The position numbers and the translations under genes are program-made. Under the pieces are notes generated by a model. The model did not search any database. It was not told the DNA's origin and worked only from the letters and a program-made list of their open reading frames with translations. Positions 36,651-45,902 of a stretch of 64,000 nt of DNA are shown in pieces. The DNA comes from Candidatus Gastranaerophilales bacterium (GTDB taxonomy: Bacteria; Cyanobacteriota; Vampirovibrionia; Gastranaerophilales; Gastranaerophilaceae), in the NCBI GenBank assembly GCA_944325575.1, contig CALVAR010000004.1:1-64000 (forward strand). Reading direction: 5' to 3'. Every line of letters begins with the position of its first letter. Position 1 is the first letter of the stretch.

Positions 36651-36896
36651 ATGGCAGTAGAACAAGTAGCAGTTGAAGTTGCATCAATGGCAAAATTAGG
36701 TGCAGGTATTGCAATCGGTTTTGGTGCAATCGGTGCCGGAATCGGTCTGGGTATTGCAACAAAAGGTCTTTTGGACGCTGTATCAAGACAACCTGAAATC
36801 GCTGGTAAAGCATTAATTTACTTCATTATTGGTGCAGGTCTTGCAGAAGCTTGTGCTATCTATGCATTATTCATCGCTTTGCAGTTACTCGGTTAG
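36651..36896 (+). CDS. ATP synthase subunit c
   Basis: An 81-residue proteolipid forming the rotor ring. There are two hydrophobic helices joined by the polar loop SRQPE (RQP at 46-48). The ion-carrying glutamate is Glu66 in GLAEACAIYALF. In sodium-type rings a glutamine sits in helix 1 and a serine follows the glutamate. Here helix 1 reads GAIGAG and alanine follows Glu66, so proton coupling is favoured (inference from family knowledge). A good AAAGGAG precedes the ATG. A 136-bp structured gap separates it from the b' gene. Confidence 0.95.
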   Translation: MAVEQVAVEVASMAKLGAGIAIGFGAIGAGIGLGIATKGLLDAVSRQPEIAGKALIYFIIGAGLAEACAIYALFIALQLLG

Positions 36897-37032
36897 CGGA
36901 TTCAGGCAGGCACGAAGCTGCCTATGTGTGCAAGGTTAATGCAGTGTAAAAATTTTAGAATAAAATTTTTGAACGAAATTCTAAACCTTGTGAACGTCTG
37001 TAATCCAAGATGCGATATTATAAGGAAACAAA
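36897..37032 (+). other. Structured intercistronic region between atpE and the b' gene
   Basis: Nested inverted repeats occupy the gap. GGATT (36898-36902) with AATCC (37002-37006) closes the whole structure. Inside are GGCAG/CTGCC (36905-36922) and CAAGGTT/AACCTTG (36931-36990), the latter enclosing AAAAATTTT/AAAATTTTT. No T-run terminator is present. It could stabilise or partly separate the atpE message, whose product is needed in many copies per enzyme. Confidence 0.5.
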
Positions 37033-37509
37033 ATGGAAATCAACGCAACTATATTAGTATCAGCAATAAGTTTCATAGTATTCATTTTTATAATGAATAA
37101 AATTTTGTACAAACCTGTTCTTGAAATCATGGAAAAGAGACAAAATTATATTGATGCAAATAAAAATGAAGCTGATGAACATCATAAAAAAGCTCAGGAA
37201 CTGCTTTCTGACAAACAGTCCAGAGTTGCTGATGCACAAAGAAAATCACGTGATATAGTTGCGTCAAAAGCCGATTCTTTAAAAGAAGAAAAGTCTAAGG
37301 TCTTAAAAGACACAAAAGACAGTGTCACAAACTACTTTAGCGAGCAAAAACAAAATCTTGCAAACCAAAAGGCTCAGGCTGCAGCAAATATGAAATATGA
37401 TGTTGCTGATTTAGCTAATCGTCTTACCACAAAACTTATGGGGGTAGGAATTGCTTTTGATCCCGTAGGAGAGCAGGAAGTTGAAGAGGTAATGAAGAAA
37501 AATGCTTGA
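37033..37509 (+). CDS. ATP synthase subunit b' (second b-type stalk subunit)
   Basis: A 158-residue peripheral-stalk subunit. One N-terminal membrane helix (about 4-25, ILVSAISFIVFIFIMNKILY) is followed by YKPVLEIMEKRQNYID and a long charged coiled coil to about residue 125. A diverged second b subunit directly before b is characteristic of cyanobacteria, plastids and some phototrophs. It overlaps the following b gene by 8 bp. The heterodimeric b/b' stalk holds F1 against rotation. Confidence 0.9.
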   Translation: MEINATILVSAISFIVFIFIMNKILYKPVLEIMEKRQNYIDANKNEADEHHKKAQELLSDKQSRVADAQRKSRDIVASKADSLKEEKSKVLKDTKDSVTNYFSEQKQNLANQKAQAAANMKYDVADLANRLTTKLMGVGIAFDPVGEQEVEEVMKKNA

Positions 37510-38005
37510 TTTTAGCTTCTCTAATATATTACATTCAAACGTTATTAACTTTGCAATTATGATTGCTTTGTTTGTATTTATAGGATACAAGCTTAAAGTC
37601 GGTCAAAAGATTGAAGATATGAGACTCTCCATCAAGAGCAAAGTAGAGGAATCTGATGCAATCAAAGAAGAAGCTAAGAAAGATTTTCAAAAGGTTTCTG
37701 ATTCACTGGCAAATATAGAAGAAGAATTGAACGCAATTGTTTCAAAGGCAGAGGAAACTGCAAAGTCTTTTGAACAAAAGGCCAGAGAAGATTTGGACAG
37801 ATCTGTTGCTTTGATTAAACAAAACATAGAAAAACAGATTGAAACAGAACAAAACCATGTTCAGGGTGAACTTCTTCATAATGTAGCATCATCTTCAATA
37901 GAAATTGCTCAAAGACAGATTAAAACAGCTCTTGATAAAGATAAACAGCTGCACAGAAAATATATAGAAGATTTTATCAACAGTATTGATAAAGCAGATG
38001 TATAA
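37502..38005 (+). CDS. ATP synthase subunit b
   Basis: A 167-residue stalk subunit with one N-terminal membrane segment (about 10-28, NVINFAIMIALFVFIGYKL) followed by a long hydrophilic coiled coil rich in Glu and Lys. Paired with b' in the peripheral stalk. It overlaps b' by 8 bp and is followed 13 bp later by the delta gene, indicating tight translational coupling. Confidence 0.92.
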   Translation: MLDFSFSNILHSNVINFAIMIALFVFIGYKLKVGQKIEDMRLSIKSKVEESDAIKEEAKKDFQKVSDSLANIEEELNAIVSKAEETAKSFEQKAREDLDRSVALIKQNIEKQIETEQNHVQGELLHNVASSSIEIAQRQIKTALDKDKQLHRKYIEDFINSIDKADV

Positions 38006-38018
38006 CGGATAAATTATT

Positions 38019-38573
38019 ATGACATCAAAGACAATAGATAACAAATTAATACCATTAGCCCAAAGATACTCAGACGCTTTGTGTGAAGTTGCAAAAAGCC
38101 GAAATGAACTCGATTTTGTACAGTCTGATTTGAAAACTGTTTGTGAGGCTTTGAATTCTGTAAGCGAATTTGATAATTTTCTCACACATCCCGTTATTCC
38201 TTTGTCTGAAAAAAAAGATATGGTAAAGGCTGTATTTGAGGGGAAAATTAATACAGATGTCTTAAATCTTATTTTTATACTTCTTGAAAAAAATAAGATT
38301 AATTTGATAAGTGCAATTTCATATTGCTTTGATGAATCTATGGATGCAGCAAAAAACATACTAAAAGTCGGTGTTGTTTCTGCTGTTGAAATTGACGAAG
38401 ATTTAAAACAGAGATTAAAAGAAAAACTCGAAAATAAACTGCAAAAGTCCGTGAAATTTGAGTTTGATATAAACCCTGATATAATAGCTGGTCTTGTCTT
38501 AAAAATTCAGGATAAAACTATAGACGGCTCGATGGCTGCAAAACTCGAAGGGTTTAAAAAAGCATTAAGATAG
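38019..38573 (+). CDS. ATP synthase subunit delta
   Basis: A 184-residue OSCP/delta subunit linking the peripheral stalk to the top of the F1 head. The N-terminal helical domain starts LIPLAQRYSDALCEVAKSRN. The typical C-terminal stretch VKFEFDINPDIIAGLVLKIQDKTIDGSM corresponds to the conserved 'GG..I.I.D...D.S....L' region. The length is standard (about 180). Confidence 0.93.
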   Translation: MTSKTIDNKLIPLAQRYSDALCEVAKSRNELDFVQSDLKTVCEALNSVSEFDNFLTHPVIPLSEKKDMVKAVFEGKINTDVLNLIFILLEKNKINLISAISYCFDESMDAAKNILKVGVVSAVEIDEDLKQRLKEKLENKLQKSVKFEFDINPDIIAGLVLKIQDKTIDGSMAAKLEGFKKALR

Positions 38574-38600
38574 AAAGTACAATTAGTAAAGGAAAGTAAA

Positions 38601-40121
38601 ATGGCAACAATAAGACCGGATGAAATTACTTCAATAATCAAAGCCAAAATAGAAAATTACTCTTCTGAAATGGAAGTTTCTAATATAGGCTCTGTATTGG
38701 AAGTTGGTGACGGTATTGCCCGTGTTTACGGCTTGCGTAATGCAATGTCTAACGAACTTGTTGAATTTGAAGACGGCAAAGGCACATTGGGTATTACTTT
38801 GAACCTTGAAGAAGACAATGTTGGTGTTGTTATTCTTGGTGAATATCAGCATATTAAAGAAGGGATGACTGTAAAAACTACAGGCAGAATTGCTTCAGTT
38901 CCGGTAGGTGACGGCCTAATCGGAAGAATAGTTAACCCGACAGGTAAGCCGGTTGACGGTAAAGGTGATATTCACTATGAAAAAACAAGACCTGTAGAAA
39001 GAGTAGCTCCCGGTATTGTTTCCAGAAAATCAGTTCATCAGCCGTTACAAACAGGTTTGACCGCTATCGATGCTTTGACACCTATCGGACGCGGTCAGCG
39101 TGAGTTGATTATCGGCGACAGACAAACAGGTAAAACAGCTATTGCAATAGATACAATCATCAACCAAAAAGGTCAGGATGTAATTTGTGTATATGTTGCA
39201 ATCGGACAAAAAACTTCAACAGTTGCACAGCTTGCTAAAAAACTTGAAGATTTTGGCGCAATGGATTATACAATCATCGTTTCAGCAACTGCTGATGAAT
39301 CTGCTCCGCTGCAATTTATCGCACCGTTTGCAGGTGTTGCTATTGCAGAAGAGTTTATGGAACAGGGCAAACACGTTCTTATTGTATACGATGATTTGAC
39401 AAAACACGCTCAGGCTTATCGTGCAATGAGTTTGCTCTTAAGAAGACCGCCGGGACGTGAAGCTTACCCGGGAGACGTTTTCTATCTGCACTCAAGATTG
39501 CTTGAAAGAGCTTGTAAATTAAGTGATAAATTAGGCGGCGGTTCTATTACGGCTTTACCTATCATCGAAACTCAAGCTGGTGACGTTTCCGCTTATATTC
39601 CGACAAACGTTATTTCTATTACAGACGGTCAGATATTCTTGGAAACAGGCTTGTTCAACTCTGGTATCAGACCTGCTATCAACGCAGGTATCTCTGTATC
39701 CCGTGTAGGTGGTGCAGCTCAAACTAAAGCAACAAAACAGGTCGGCGGTAAATTGAGATTAGACCTTGCTCAATTCAGAGAGCTGGAGGCTTTTGCTCAA
39801 TTTGCTTCAGACTTAGATAAGGCTACACAGGATCAGTTGAGAAGAGGTCAGAAACTTACCGAAGTTTTAAAACAGCCTCAGTATTCACCTTTGAGTGTGG
39901 CAAAACAGGTAAGCATTCTTTTTGCTGCTAACGAAGGTATTCTTGACGATATAGATAACAAGAATATTCAAAAATTCAAAAAAGAATGGTTTGAATACTT
40001 TGATGCAAATATGTCAGATCTTGCTCAAAGACTCAATGACGGAGCAGCTTTGAGTGACGATGATAAAAAATTGCTTAAAGAAAATCTCGAAACATTCAAA
40101 TCATCTTTATTTAACGCATAA
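38601..40121 (+). CDS. ATP synthase subunit alpha
   Basis: A 506-residue regulatory nucleotide-binding subunit of F1. The Walker A motif is [14 protein letters not shown] (near residue 170). The downstream block [43 protein letters not shown] and the [14 protein letters not shown] signature are textbook alpha. The partner beta and epsilon genes are not in this operon and must lie elsewhere, as in cyanobacteria where they form a separate unit. Confidence 0.97.
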   Translation: MATIRPDEITSIIKAKIENYSSEMEVSNIGSVLEVGDGIARVYGLRNAMSNELVEFEDGKGTLGITLNLEEDNVGVVILGEYQHIKEGMTVKTTGRIASVPVGDGLIGRIVNPTGKPVDGKGDIHYEKTRPVERVAPGIVSRKSVHQPLQTGLTAIDALTPIGRGQRELIIGDRQTGKTAIAIDTIINQKGQDVICVYVAIGQKTSTVAQLAKKLEDFGAMDYTIIVSATADESAPLQFIAPFAGVAIAEEFMEQGKHVLIVYDDLTKHAQAYRAMSLLLRRPPGREAYPGDVFYLHSRLLERACKLSDKLGGGSITALPIIETQAGDVSAYIPTNVISITDGQIFLETGLFNSGIRPAINAGISVSRVGGAAQTKATKQVGGKLRLDLAQFRELEAFAQFASDLDKATQDQLRRGQKLTEVLKQPQYSPLSVAKQVSILFAANEGILDDIDNKNIQKFKKEWFEYFDANMSDLAQRLNDGAALSDDDKKLLKENLETFKSSLFNA

Positions 40122-40185
40122 TAGTTTCTAAACATACAAAGGGTGGTAAATACCGCTCTTTGTATGGTGTTATAAAGGATAAAAA

Positions 40186-41124
40186 ATGCCAAATTTATTA
40201 GACATAAAAGACAGAATCTCAAGTATTCAAAATACAAAGAAAATAACTAAAGCTATGAAAATGGTAGCTGCGGCTAAGGTGAAAAAATCACAGATTAAAG
40301 TAATCTCTGCCAGACCTTTTTCCAGAGCTTTGGCTGAAGCATTTGCAAAAGTTCTTGCAAATACAGAAGGTTTCTCGTCTAACGGTCTGAAAATAGAAAG
40401 AGCAATCGACAATTATCCTGTCTTAATGCAAAAAAGGGAACAAAAAACGGCGGGTATTCTTGTTATTACTTCAAACAAGGGACTAGCTGGCGCTTATAAT
40501 GCCAATGTTATAAGATTTACATTAAAGAAAATACAGGAATATAAAGAAAAAGGTATAGATACTAAACTCTTTATTGTCGGTACAAAAGGCGTTGCTTCAC
40601 TGAGAAGAAAAGCCCAGGAGTTGAATGTTGAAATTGTTCAATCTTATACAAAAATTTCTCAGGAGCCATCTTCAGCAAATGCAATAGTAATTGCAGAGGA
40701 TATGGCACAGGCTTTTGTCGATAATTCTATTGACAGTATAGAGATTATCACGACCAGATTTAAAAATATGATGTCATACAAGGTTGAGGACTGGAAAATC
40801 CTTCCTGTCGACAATGTGAAAGATGCTCTTGGTGATGATTCAAAAGAAGAAAAATCTATCGATCCTTTGATGGCATTTGAACCTGATTCTGATCATATTT
40901 TACAAAAAATAGTTCCTATGTTTATTACAAACATAATTTATCAGGCATTGTTAGAAGCTGTAGCAAGCGAGCTTGCTGCAAGAATGACTGCCATGTCAGC
41001 CGCTACAAATAATGCTGATGAGATGATAAGACTGCTTACAATTGATTATAATAAAGCCCGTCAGGCTGCTATTACACAGGAAATTACCGAAGTTGTTTCA
41101 GGTGCGGATGCCTTGAAAAATTAA
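40186..41124 (+). CDS. ATP synthase subunit gamma
   Basis: A 312-residue central-stalk subunit. N-terminal LLDIKDRISSIQNTKKITKAMKMVAAAK and C-terminal ASELAARMTAMSAATNNADEMI are the conserved rotor-shaft helices. Between TRFKNMM and the FEPDSDHIL segment there is only a short loop. The roughly 35-residue regulatory insertion found in gamma of oxygenic phototrophs appears absent; the extra length instead lies nearer the N terminus. Last gene of the atp operon. (In cyanobacterial nomenclature this gene is called atpC.). Confidence 0.93.
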   Translation: MPNLLDIKDRISSIQNTKKITKAMKMVAAAKVKKSQIKVISARPFSRALAEAFAKVLANTEGFSSNGLKIERAIDNYPVLMQKREQKTAGILVITSNKGLAGAYNANVIRFTLKKIQEYKEKGIDTKLFIVGTKGVASLRRKAQELNVEIVQSYTKISQEPSSANAIVIAEDMAQAFVDNSIDSIEIITTRFKNMMSYKVEDWKILPVDNVKDALGDDSKEEKSIDPLMAFEPDSDHILQKIVPMFITNIIYQALLEAVASELAARMTAMSAATNNADEMIRLLTIDYNKARQAAITQEITEVVSGADALKN

Positions 41125-41171
41125 CTTTATTTATTGTAAAATACACTAGGCAGGTACAGCAGGAATGAATT

Positions 41172-42020
41172 ATGGGTTATAAAATTTTAAGTAAAAAAGA
41201 ATTATGTCCTAATCAGTATGAATTAACAATTCATGCGCCTTATATTACCAAAAATGCTAAAGCAGGACAGTTTATTATACTTAGAGTTTCAAAAGACGGT
41301 GAAAGAATTCCCCTGACTATTGCTGATTATAACAGAGATAAGGGAGAACTCACTATTGTATTTATGGCTGTCGGATATACAACAAAACAGCTTGCAACTT
41401 TAAATGCCGGTGATGAACTTGAGGATATTGTAGGTCCTTTGGGTCAGCCTACTCATATAGAAAAATACGGTACAGTCGTATGTCTTGCCGGCGGCTATGG
41501 AGCTGCTCCATGCTATTTGATAGCAAAAGCTTTTAAAGAAGCCGGTAACAAAGTTTATATGATTATGGGTGCAAGAACGAAAGATTTAATTTTCTGGCAG
41601 GATAAAATGAAAGATGCCTGTACAGAACTATTTATAACTACAGATGATGGCAGCCTAGGCACAAAAGGCTTTGTTACAGGTGTTTTAGAAAATATAATGA
41701 ATAATGAAAAAGTCGATTATGCGATTGCTGTCGGTCCAATGCCGATGATGAGAGCTGTTGCAGAGTTGACAAGAGACAAGGGTATCAAAACCGAAGCAAG
41801 TATGAATCCTATTATGGTAGACGGTACGGGTATGTGCGGTGCATGTCGTGTTACAGTAGGCGGGGAAGTTAAATTTGCCTGCGTAGACGGACCGGACTTT
41901 GATGCTCACAAGATTGATTTTGACGAGGTCATTAATCGTACAAAAATTTATAAAGATTATGAAAAAAAACGCAGTGAAAACTGCAATTTATACAAACAAG
42001 CAGATATGTTAAAGAATTAA
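41172..42020 (+). CDS. FAD/NAD-binding iron-sulfur oxidoreductase subunit (NfnA/PyrK/SudB-like)
   Basis: A 282-residue flavoprotein of the ferredoxin-NADP reductase fold. The FAD region is RIPLTIADYN (near 57). The NAD(P) region starts at CLAGGYGAAPCYLIAKAF (near 105), with AVGPMPMMRAVAEL near 187. A C-terminal iron-sulfur motif GMCGACRVTVGGEVKFACVDGP supplies the 2Fe-2S cysteines. This pattern is typical of the small subunit of NADH-dependent ferredoxin:NADP oxidoreductase (Nfn/SudB) and close to PyrK. The usual large GltD-like partner is not adjacent, so the exact role is open. It lies 47 bp after atpG, possibly co-transcribed. Confidence 0.8.
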   Translation: MGYKILSKKELCPNQYELTIHAPYITKNAKAGQFIILRVSKDGERIPLTIADYNRDKGELTIVFMAVGYTTKQLATLNAGDELEDIVGPLGQPTHIEKYGTVVCLAGGYGAAPCYLIAKAFKEAGNKVYMIMGARTKDLIFWQDKMKDACTELFITTDDGSLGTKGFVTGVLENIMNNEKVDYAIAVGPMPMMRAVAELTRDKGIKTEASMNPIMVDGTGMCGACRVTVGGEVKFACVDGPDFDAHKIDFDEVINRTKIYKDYEKKRSENCNLYKQADMLKN

Positions 42021-42038
42021 TAATCAGGAGATAAAAAT

Positions 42039-42215
42039 ATGCCTTTTATTCCAATTTGTCCATTAATGAGTGCCGGAAATGATATCGAAATAGTTTGTGC
42101 ACAGGAAAAATGTGCCTGGTATTTAAAGAACTATAAAACTTGTTCTGTATATTTACTTGCGCATAATGCTGCACTTGATATCAAACAAAAACAGTCTCAA
42201 ATAAGCGGAAAATAA
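42039..42215 (+). CDS. Small four-cysteine protein
   Basis: A 58-residue protein starting MPFIPICPLMSAGNDIE with an AGGAG eight bases upstream. The cysteine pattern C-x13-C-x4-C-x8-C and a tryptophan in CAWYLKNYKTC suggest a small metal- or cluster-binding fold, by visual pattern only. It follows the flavoprotein by 18 bp and ends just before a bidirectional terminator, so it is probably its operon partner. It may associate with the reductase; function unknown. Confidence 0.65.
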   Translation: MPFIPICPLMSAGNDIEIVCAQEKCAWYLKNYKTCSVYLLAHNAALDIKQKQSQISGK

Positions 42216-42244
42216 AAAAAGAGCTGATTATCAGCTCTTTTTTT
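42214..42244. terminator. Bidirectional terminator
   Basis: GAGCTGA-TTA-TCAGCTC (42221-42237) is flanked by seven A residues on the left and seven T residues on the right. It serves the converging genes at 42039 and 42243; the minus-strand stop codon overlaps the T-run. Confidence 0.9.
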
Positions 42245-43385
42245 ATTCTTCATCTGTTGTTGGATACGTTATATTATCTATTTTACCTTTTGGATCAGAT
42301 AAAATCTGATTTATCATTTTTATATCTTCATCGGTAATGTTTTTATCAGCAATTAGTTCCTGTAATTTCTGTATGTTTGTTTGCCATTGTGTAAATTCTG
42401 TACTTGTGTCTGCTGTTGCATTGTTGTAATCTTTGATTGCATTATTTATTTTCAGTGCAAATTCTTTGCTTAGCTTGCCTTCTTTTTTGTCCCCGTTTAT
42501 GTCAATGCTTTCAAGAGGTACATAAGGTGTAGCTGCCAGTTGCTGCAATATTTTTTCATCTTCTTCAGTATAATCTGCAGAATCTTTTGACGGTGGTGCA
42601 ATTTCCAGAAGTTTGGTTTTGTTGGATTCCGGAATTAAGTCATCATCCTTGAATGTTTCTCGGATTTGTTCCGCATATTGTGCTCTTGCTTGTTGTGCTC
42701 TTTGTTCATTGACTGTTGTATTTTGATTTACATCAGTTAAAAATTGATTATATAAATTATCATAGTTAATTGACGAAGTTGATGCAGGTTGTGAAAGCAG
42801 GCTGTTAAGATCTATAGAAGACATCATAGATTGATTTTGCGAACTCATAAGAAACGGCATCATTGATGTAAGTGATGCGGTAAATCCCATTAAGCCGCCA
42901 CTGATGCCTGACATCCATTTTAAACCAGAATCACAGTTGTTGTACTGCCAGGAATTGCTGCCTGCAGCTACTAAACCGGCTCCGATACCTGTTAAAGCTG
43001 GCATTGCAAAACCTAATACGGTTGCACATTTTTCCCAGAAGCTTTTCTTTCGCGGCTGGCTGGCTGCCCATTGTGCAGCCTGACGTTCTTCCTGAAGTCT
43101 TGCCTGTTCTTCTTCTGCTTTTTGCTGGTATTCTTTAGTTTGTACAAATTTATCATATTGAGCCATTTCAGCATCGGTCATGCCTTCTGGATCAGCTTTC
43201 ATAATACTGAATTTTATTTCGGCTCTGTCTTCGGCGCTGAGCGGATTGGCTGATTGGTCGCCAAAAATAATTTTATCGGTGCTGTCATATCTGCCGTTGT
43301 TGTTTGTATCGGTAACGGTGTATGTTGCTCCATCTTTTATGACTGTCCAACCGGATTCAGTTTTTGTGATAGAAAAATCGCCCAT
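42243..43385 (-). CDS. Unknown protein with calcium-loop-like motif and hydrophobic core
   Basis: A 380-residue protein. Near residues 26-37, DTNNNGRYDSTD resembles an EF-hand/dockerin-type calcium loop. A charged Gln/Glu-rich helix spans about 80-110. It is followed by a Lys/Trp segment (KKSFWEKC) and a hydrophobic Gly/Ala/Met-rich region (about 118-195) that could insert in a membrane. The C-terminal half is helical, acidic and Gln/Asn-rich, with another possible calcium loop, DINGDKKEGKLSKE. The layout (linker, FW/FF-K-C segment, Gly/Ala-rich hydrophobic block, helical tail) resembles the protein at 62134. No known family recognised. Confidence 0.6.
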   Translation of the reverse strand: MGDFSITKTESGWTVIKDGATYTVTDTNNNGRYDSTDKIIFGDQSANPLSAEDRAEIKFSIMKADPEGMTDAEMAQYDKFVQTKEYQQKAEEEQARLQEERQAAQWAASQPRKKSFWEKCATVLGFAMPALTGIGAGLVAAGSNSWQYNNCDSGLKWMSGISGGLMGFTASLTSMMPFLMSSQNQSMMSSIDLNSLLSQPASTSSINYDNLYNQFLTDVNQNTTVNEQRAQQARAQYAEQIRETFKDDDLIPESNKTKLLEIAPPSKDSADYTEEDEKILQQLAATPYVPLESIDINGDKKEGKLSKEFALKINNAIKDYNNATADTSTEFTQWQTNIQKLQELIADKNITDEDIKMINQILSDPKGKIDNITYPTTDEE

Positions 43386-43497
43386 GCAATCCTCAATTAT
43401 TTTTTTTTACTCTCTTACATATATAAAGTATATACTTATTAAATAATTGCATGATTTGAGGCATTTTGTTAACTTTTGTTAACAAAAATAATTTAAA

Positions 43498-45183
43498 TTA
43501 TGCAGCGGGGAGTTTGAGAATTACGCTAAAAGTGTTATCTTTTGTGGATTTTAGCTCTATTGATCCATTCATTGCAAGGATTAAGCCTTTTACAATAAAT
43601 AAGCCGAGTCCTGTTCCTCTTGTGGTTCTTGTTGTTTTATCATCTATTCTTGTGAATTTGCCAAAAAGCTTTTGCAGTTGTTCCGGAGGAATATAGTCAT
43701 ATGCATTAGTTATTTTTATTAGTGCATAGTGTTTTTCTTTTGTTATATCTATTGTTATTTTGGTATCTTCGTAAGAATATTTATAAGCGTTTTCTATTAA
43801 GTTTATAAATACCTGCTCAAGTCGGTCAGTATCTGCTATAACATCTTGTATTGCTTCGTCATTGTTTATTACAATTTCTCTTTGTGCTTTATGTTTTGTT
43901 GAGAGTATTGCGTCGTTTAGAGAGTCCATAAGATTTATTTCCTGAAGGTTGAGGTTTAATTTTGCACCCTCAATGTCAGGTATAACCAGCAAATCTTCTA
44001 CCATTCGGCTTAGACGTTCGGATTGGTTTTTTATTATTTTTAATGATTTTTGAATAGTTTCTTCATCAAGCTCTATATCTTGTCTTAAGAGTCTTGAGGT
44101 ATAGCCTTTTATACTTGTAAGCGGTGTTCTGAATTCGTGGCTTACTGTGTCTATCAGGTTTGAGCGGAATTCATCCAGTTTTTTTAATTCTTTATTGGTA
44201 TGTTTTAATTTTTTATATGTATTGTTGATTTCATCTGCCATTTTGTTAAATTCTTCCGCAAGAAAGACTGTTTCATGCGGTGTAAATACACTGGTTAAAA
44301 GTCTTACTTTTCTTTTGTAGTTACCTTTAGACAAGGCTATAATACCTTTGAAAAGCTGTCTTATATTTATATAAAGGTAGTATGTATATATTCCCACGGC
44401 AAAAATTATAAAAAATGCCGAAATACACAATGCAAGCAGAATTTTAAAGCGTGCTGTATTTATTGTTGTTTTAGTAATATGGTGTGTTGTATTTACTATT
44501 ATTGTAGTTTCCGGATCAACAAGTTTGAAATATGCCAGAGGCTGGTTTTTTACTTTTCCGAATATTACCGGTTTATCAAATTCCGGCTTTTTAGGCAGTG
44601 CATATGTTACTCTCTTAAAATCATTTTCATTGTAATTGTGTGCTGCAACAAGTTTGTTCTCTTTATTTAATATATATATTTGTCTGTCATCTTTTCTGTA
44701 GATATTAAAGACCTGCTCTTCAAATACTTTTATATCAATTTTTGCAATAACTGCATAATTTTCATCTATTTTTTTCAGTATTTCTATATTTTTATTCTGT
44801 TTATTGTAGAAGGTATAATCATTCCATTCTTTATATTCCGTTTTATCTTGCCTATTAATAATATATAGCTCAGAAATTATATTGGAGGTTTTTAGTATAT
44901 CTTTCAGATAAACATCTCTGCCGAATTCTGTTGGTATGTTTCTTAGGGCCAGAACAATTTGATTTATTTCATCTTCGCCGGACTCTGTAAATGTTTCGAT
45001 ATTTGATGCTATTGATTCTGCTATACTTAATGCAGAATATCTCAGCTCATTTCTTACAGCATGCTGGTTGATATTGTTTACAATAAAAGCAGATACTGTT
45101 GTCGGCACAATAACTGCCAGCAGCAGAACAAGAATTATCTGCTCTACTATTTTCAGACGTTTAAATTTAATAGGATTTTTCAT
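43498..45183 (-). CDS. Membrane sensor histidine kinase
   Basis: A 561-residue sensor kinase. Transmembrane helix 1 is at about 14-35, a periplasmic sensor of about 200 residues follows, helix 2 is at about 247-271, then HAMP (about 272-325). The HisKA domain has His349 in DTVSHEFRTPLTSIKGY, and the HATPase domain has the N box FINLIENAYKYS and the G box TRTTRGTGLGLFIVKGL. Its ATG overlaps the stop of the response regulator by 4 bp, so the two form one transcriptional unit and a cognate pair. The signal is unknown. Confidence 0.9.
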   Translation of the reverse strand: MKNPIKFKRLKIVEQIILVLLLAVIVPTTVSAFIVNNINQHAVRNELRYSALSIAESIASNIETFTESGEDEINQIVLALRNIPTEFGRDVYLKDILKTSNIISELYIINRQDKTEYKEWNDYTFYNKQNKNIEILKKIDENYAVIAKIDIKVFEEQVFNIYRKDDRQIYILNKENKLVAAHNYNENDFKRVTYALPKKPEFDKPVIFGKVKNQPLAYFKLVDPETTIIVNTTHHITKTTINTARFKILLALCISAFFIIFAVGIYTYYLYINIRQLFKGIIALSKGNYKRKVRLLTSVFTPHETVFLAEEFNKMADEINNTYKKLKHTNKELKKLDEFRSNLIDTVSHEFRTPLTSIKGYTSRLLRQDIELDEETIQKSLKIIKNQSERLSRMVEDLLVIPDIEGAKLNLNLQEINLMDSLNDAILSTKHKAQREIVINNDEAIQDVIADTDRLEQVFINLIENAYKYSYEDTKITIDITKEKHYALIKITNAYDYIPPEQLQKLFGKFTRIDDKTTRTTRGTGLGLFIVKGLILAMNGSIELKSTKDNTFSVILKLPAA

Positions 45184-45902
45184 TCTTCTGTTCCGTTTTC
45201 CGGTATGGGTGTTAATTTATAACCGACATTTGTTACGGTATGCAGGTATTTTGGATTTTTTGTATCCTTTTCTATTTTTTGTCTTAGACCGCCTACGTGC
45301 ACTCTTACCATTCTTACATCTTCATCAGAATCATAACCCCACACTTCATCGAGCAATACCGCAAGAGATACAGAGTCGTTAAAATGCTGCATAAGGCAGT
45401 ATAGTATTTCAAATTCTGTTGGGGTTAATTTTATCTTTTTCCCTTCAATAGCAGTTTCCAGTGATTCCGGGAAAAGTTCTATATCTCCCATTTTTAATAT
45501 TTCCTGTTTAAAAGACTGGTCCTTATTTGAGTTGTCGGTATTTCTTCTTAAAAGTGCTTTTACTCTTAACAAAACTTCCTGTATATCAAAGGGTTTTACA
45601 AGATAATCATCCGCACCGCAGTCAAAGCCCTGTGTCTTATCACCAATCGTTCCTTTTGCTGTCAGCAGTAATACGGGAATATCCGGCTTTGCCTTTCTGA
45701 AGTTTTTGCATACATCAAATCCGTTCATTTTAGGCATCATTACATCAAGCAGTATAAGATCGTATGAATTTGTAACGGCTTTGTTCAATCCTTCCAACCC
45801 GTCACAGGCTGTATCTACGGAATATCCGCTATGAGACAGGTCAAACTCCAAAAGCTCTCTTATTTCATCATCATCATCTACTACCAAAAGTCTTTTTGCC
45901 AT
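45180..45902 (-). CDS. OmpR/PhoB-family response regulator
   Basis: A 240-residue DNA-binding response regulator. The receiver domain has the acidic cluster DDDDE (9-13), phospho-acceptor Asp53 in LLDVMMPKMNG, the switch threonine in LLTAKG, and lysine in YLVKPFD. The C-terminal winged helix (about 145-235) includes LTPTEFEILYCLMQ and VRVHVGGLRQKIE. The start chosen at ATG 45902 has GAGGTGA seven bases upstream; a GTG nine bases earlier overlaps that site and is less likely. Co-transcribed with the kinase at 43498. Confidence 0.92.
   Translation of the reverse strand: MAKRLLVVDDDDEIRELLEFDLSHSGYSVDTACDGLEGLNKAVTNSYDLILLDVMMPKMNGFDVCKNFRKAKPDIPVLLLTAKGTIGDKTQGFDCGADDYLVKPFDIQEVLLRVKALLRRNTDNSNKDQSFKQEILKMGDIELFPESLETAIEGKKIKLTPTEFEILYCLMQHFNDSVSLAVLLDEVWGYDSDEDVRMVRVHVGGLRQKIEKDTKNPKYLHTVTNVGYKLTPIPENGTEE

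Noticed and set aside
36651-36896. A sodium-specific c ring.
   Set aside because: The glutamine of helix 1 and the serine after the ion-binding glutamate, both expected for sodium binding, are alanines here.
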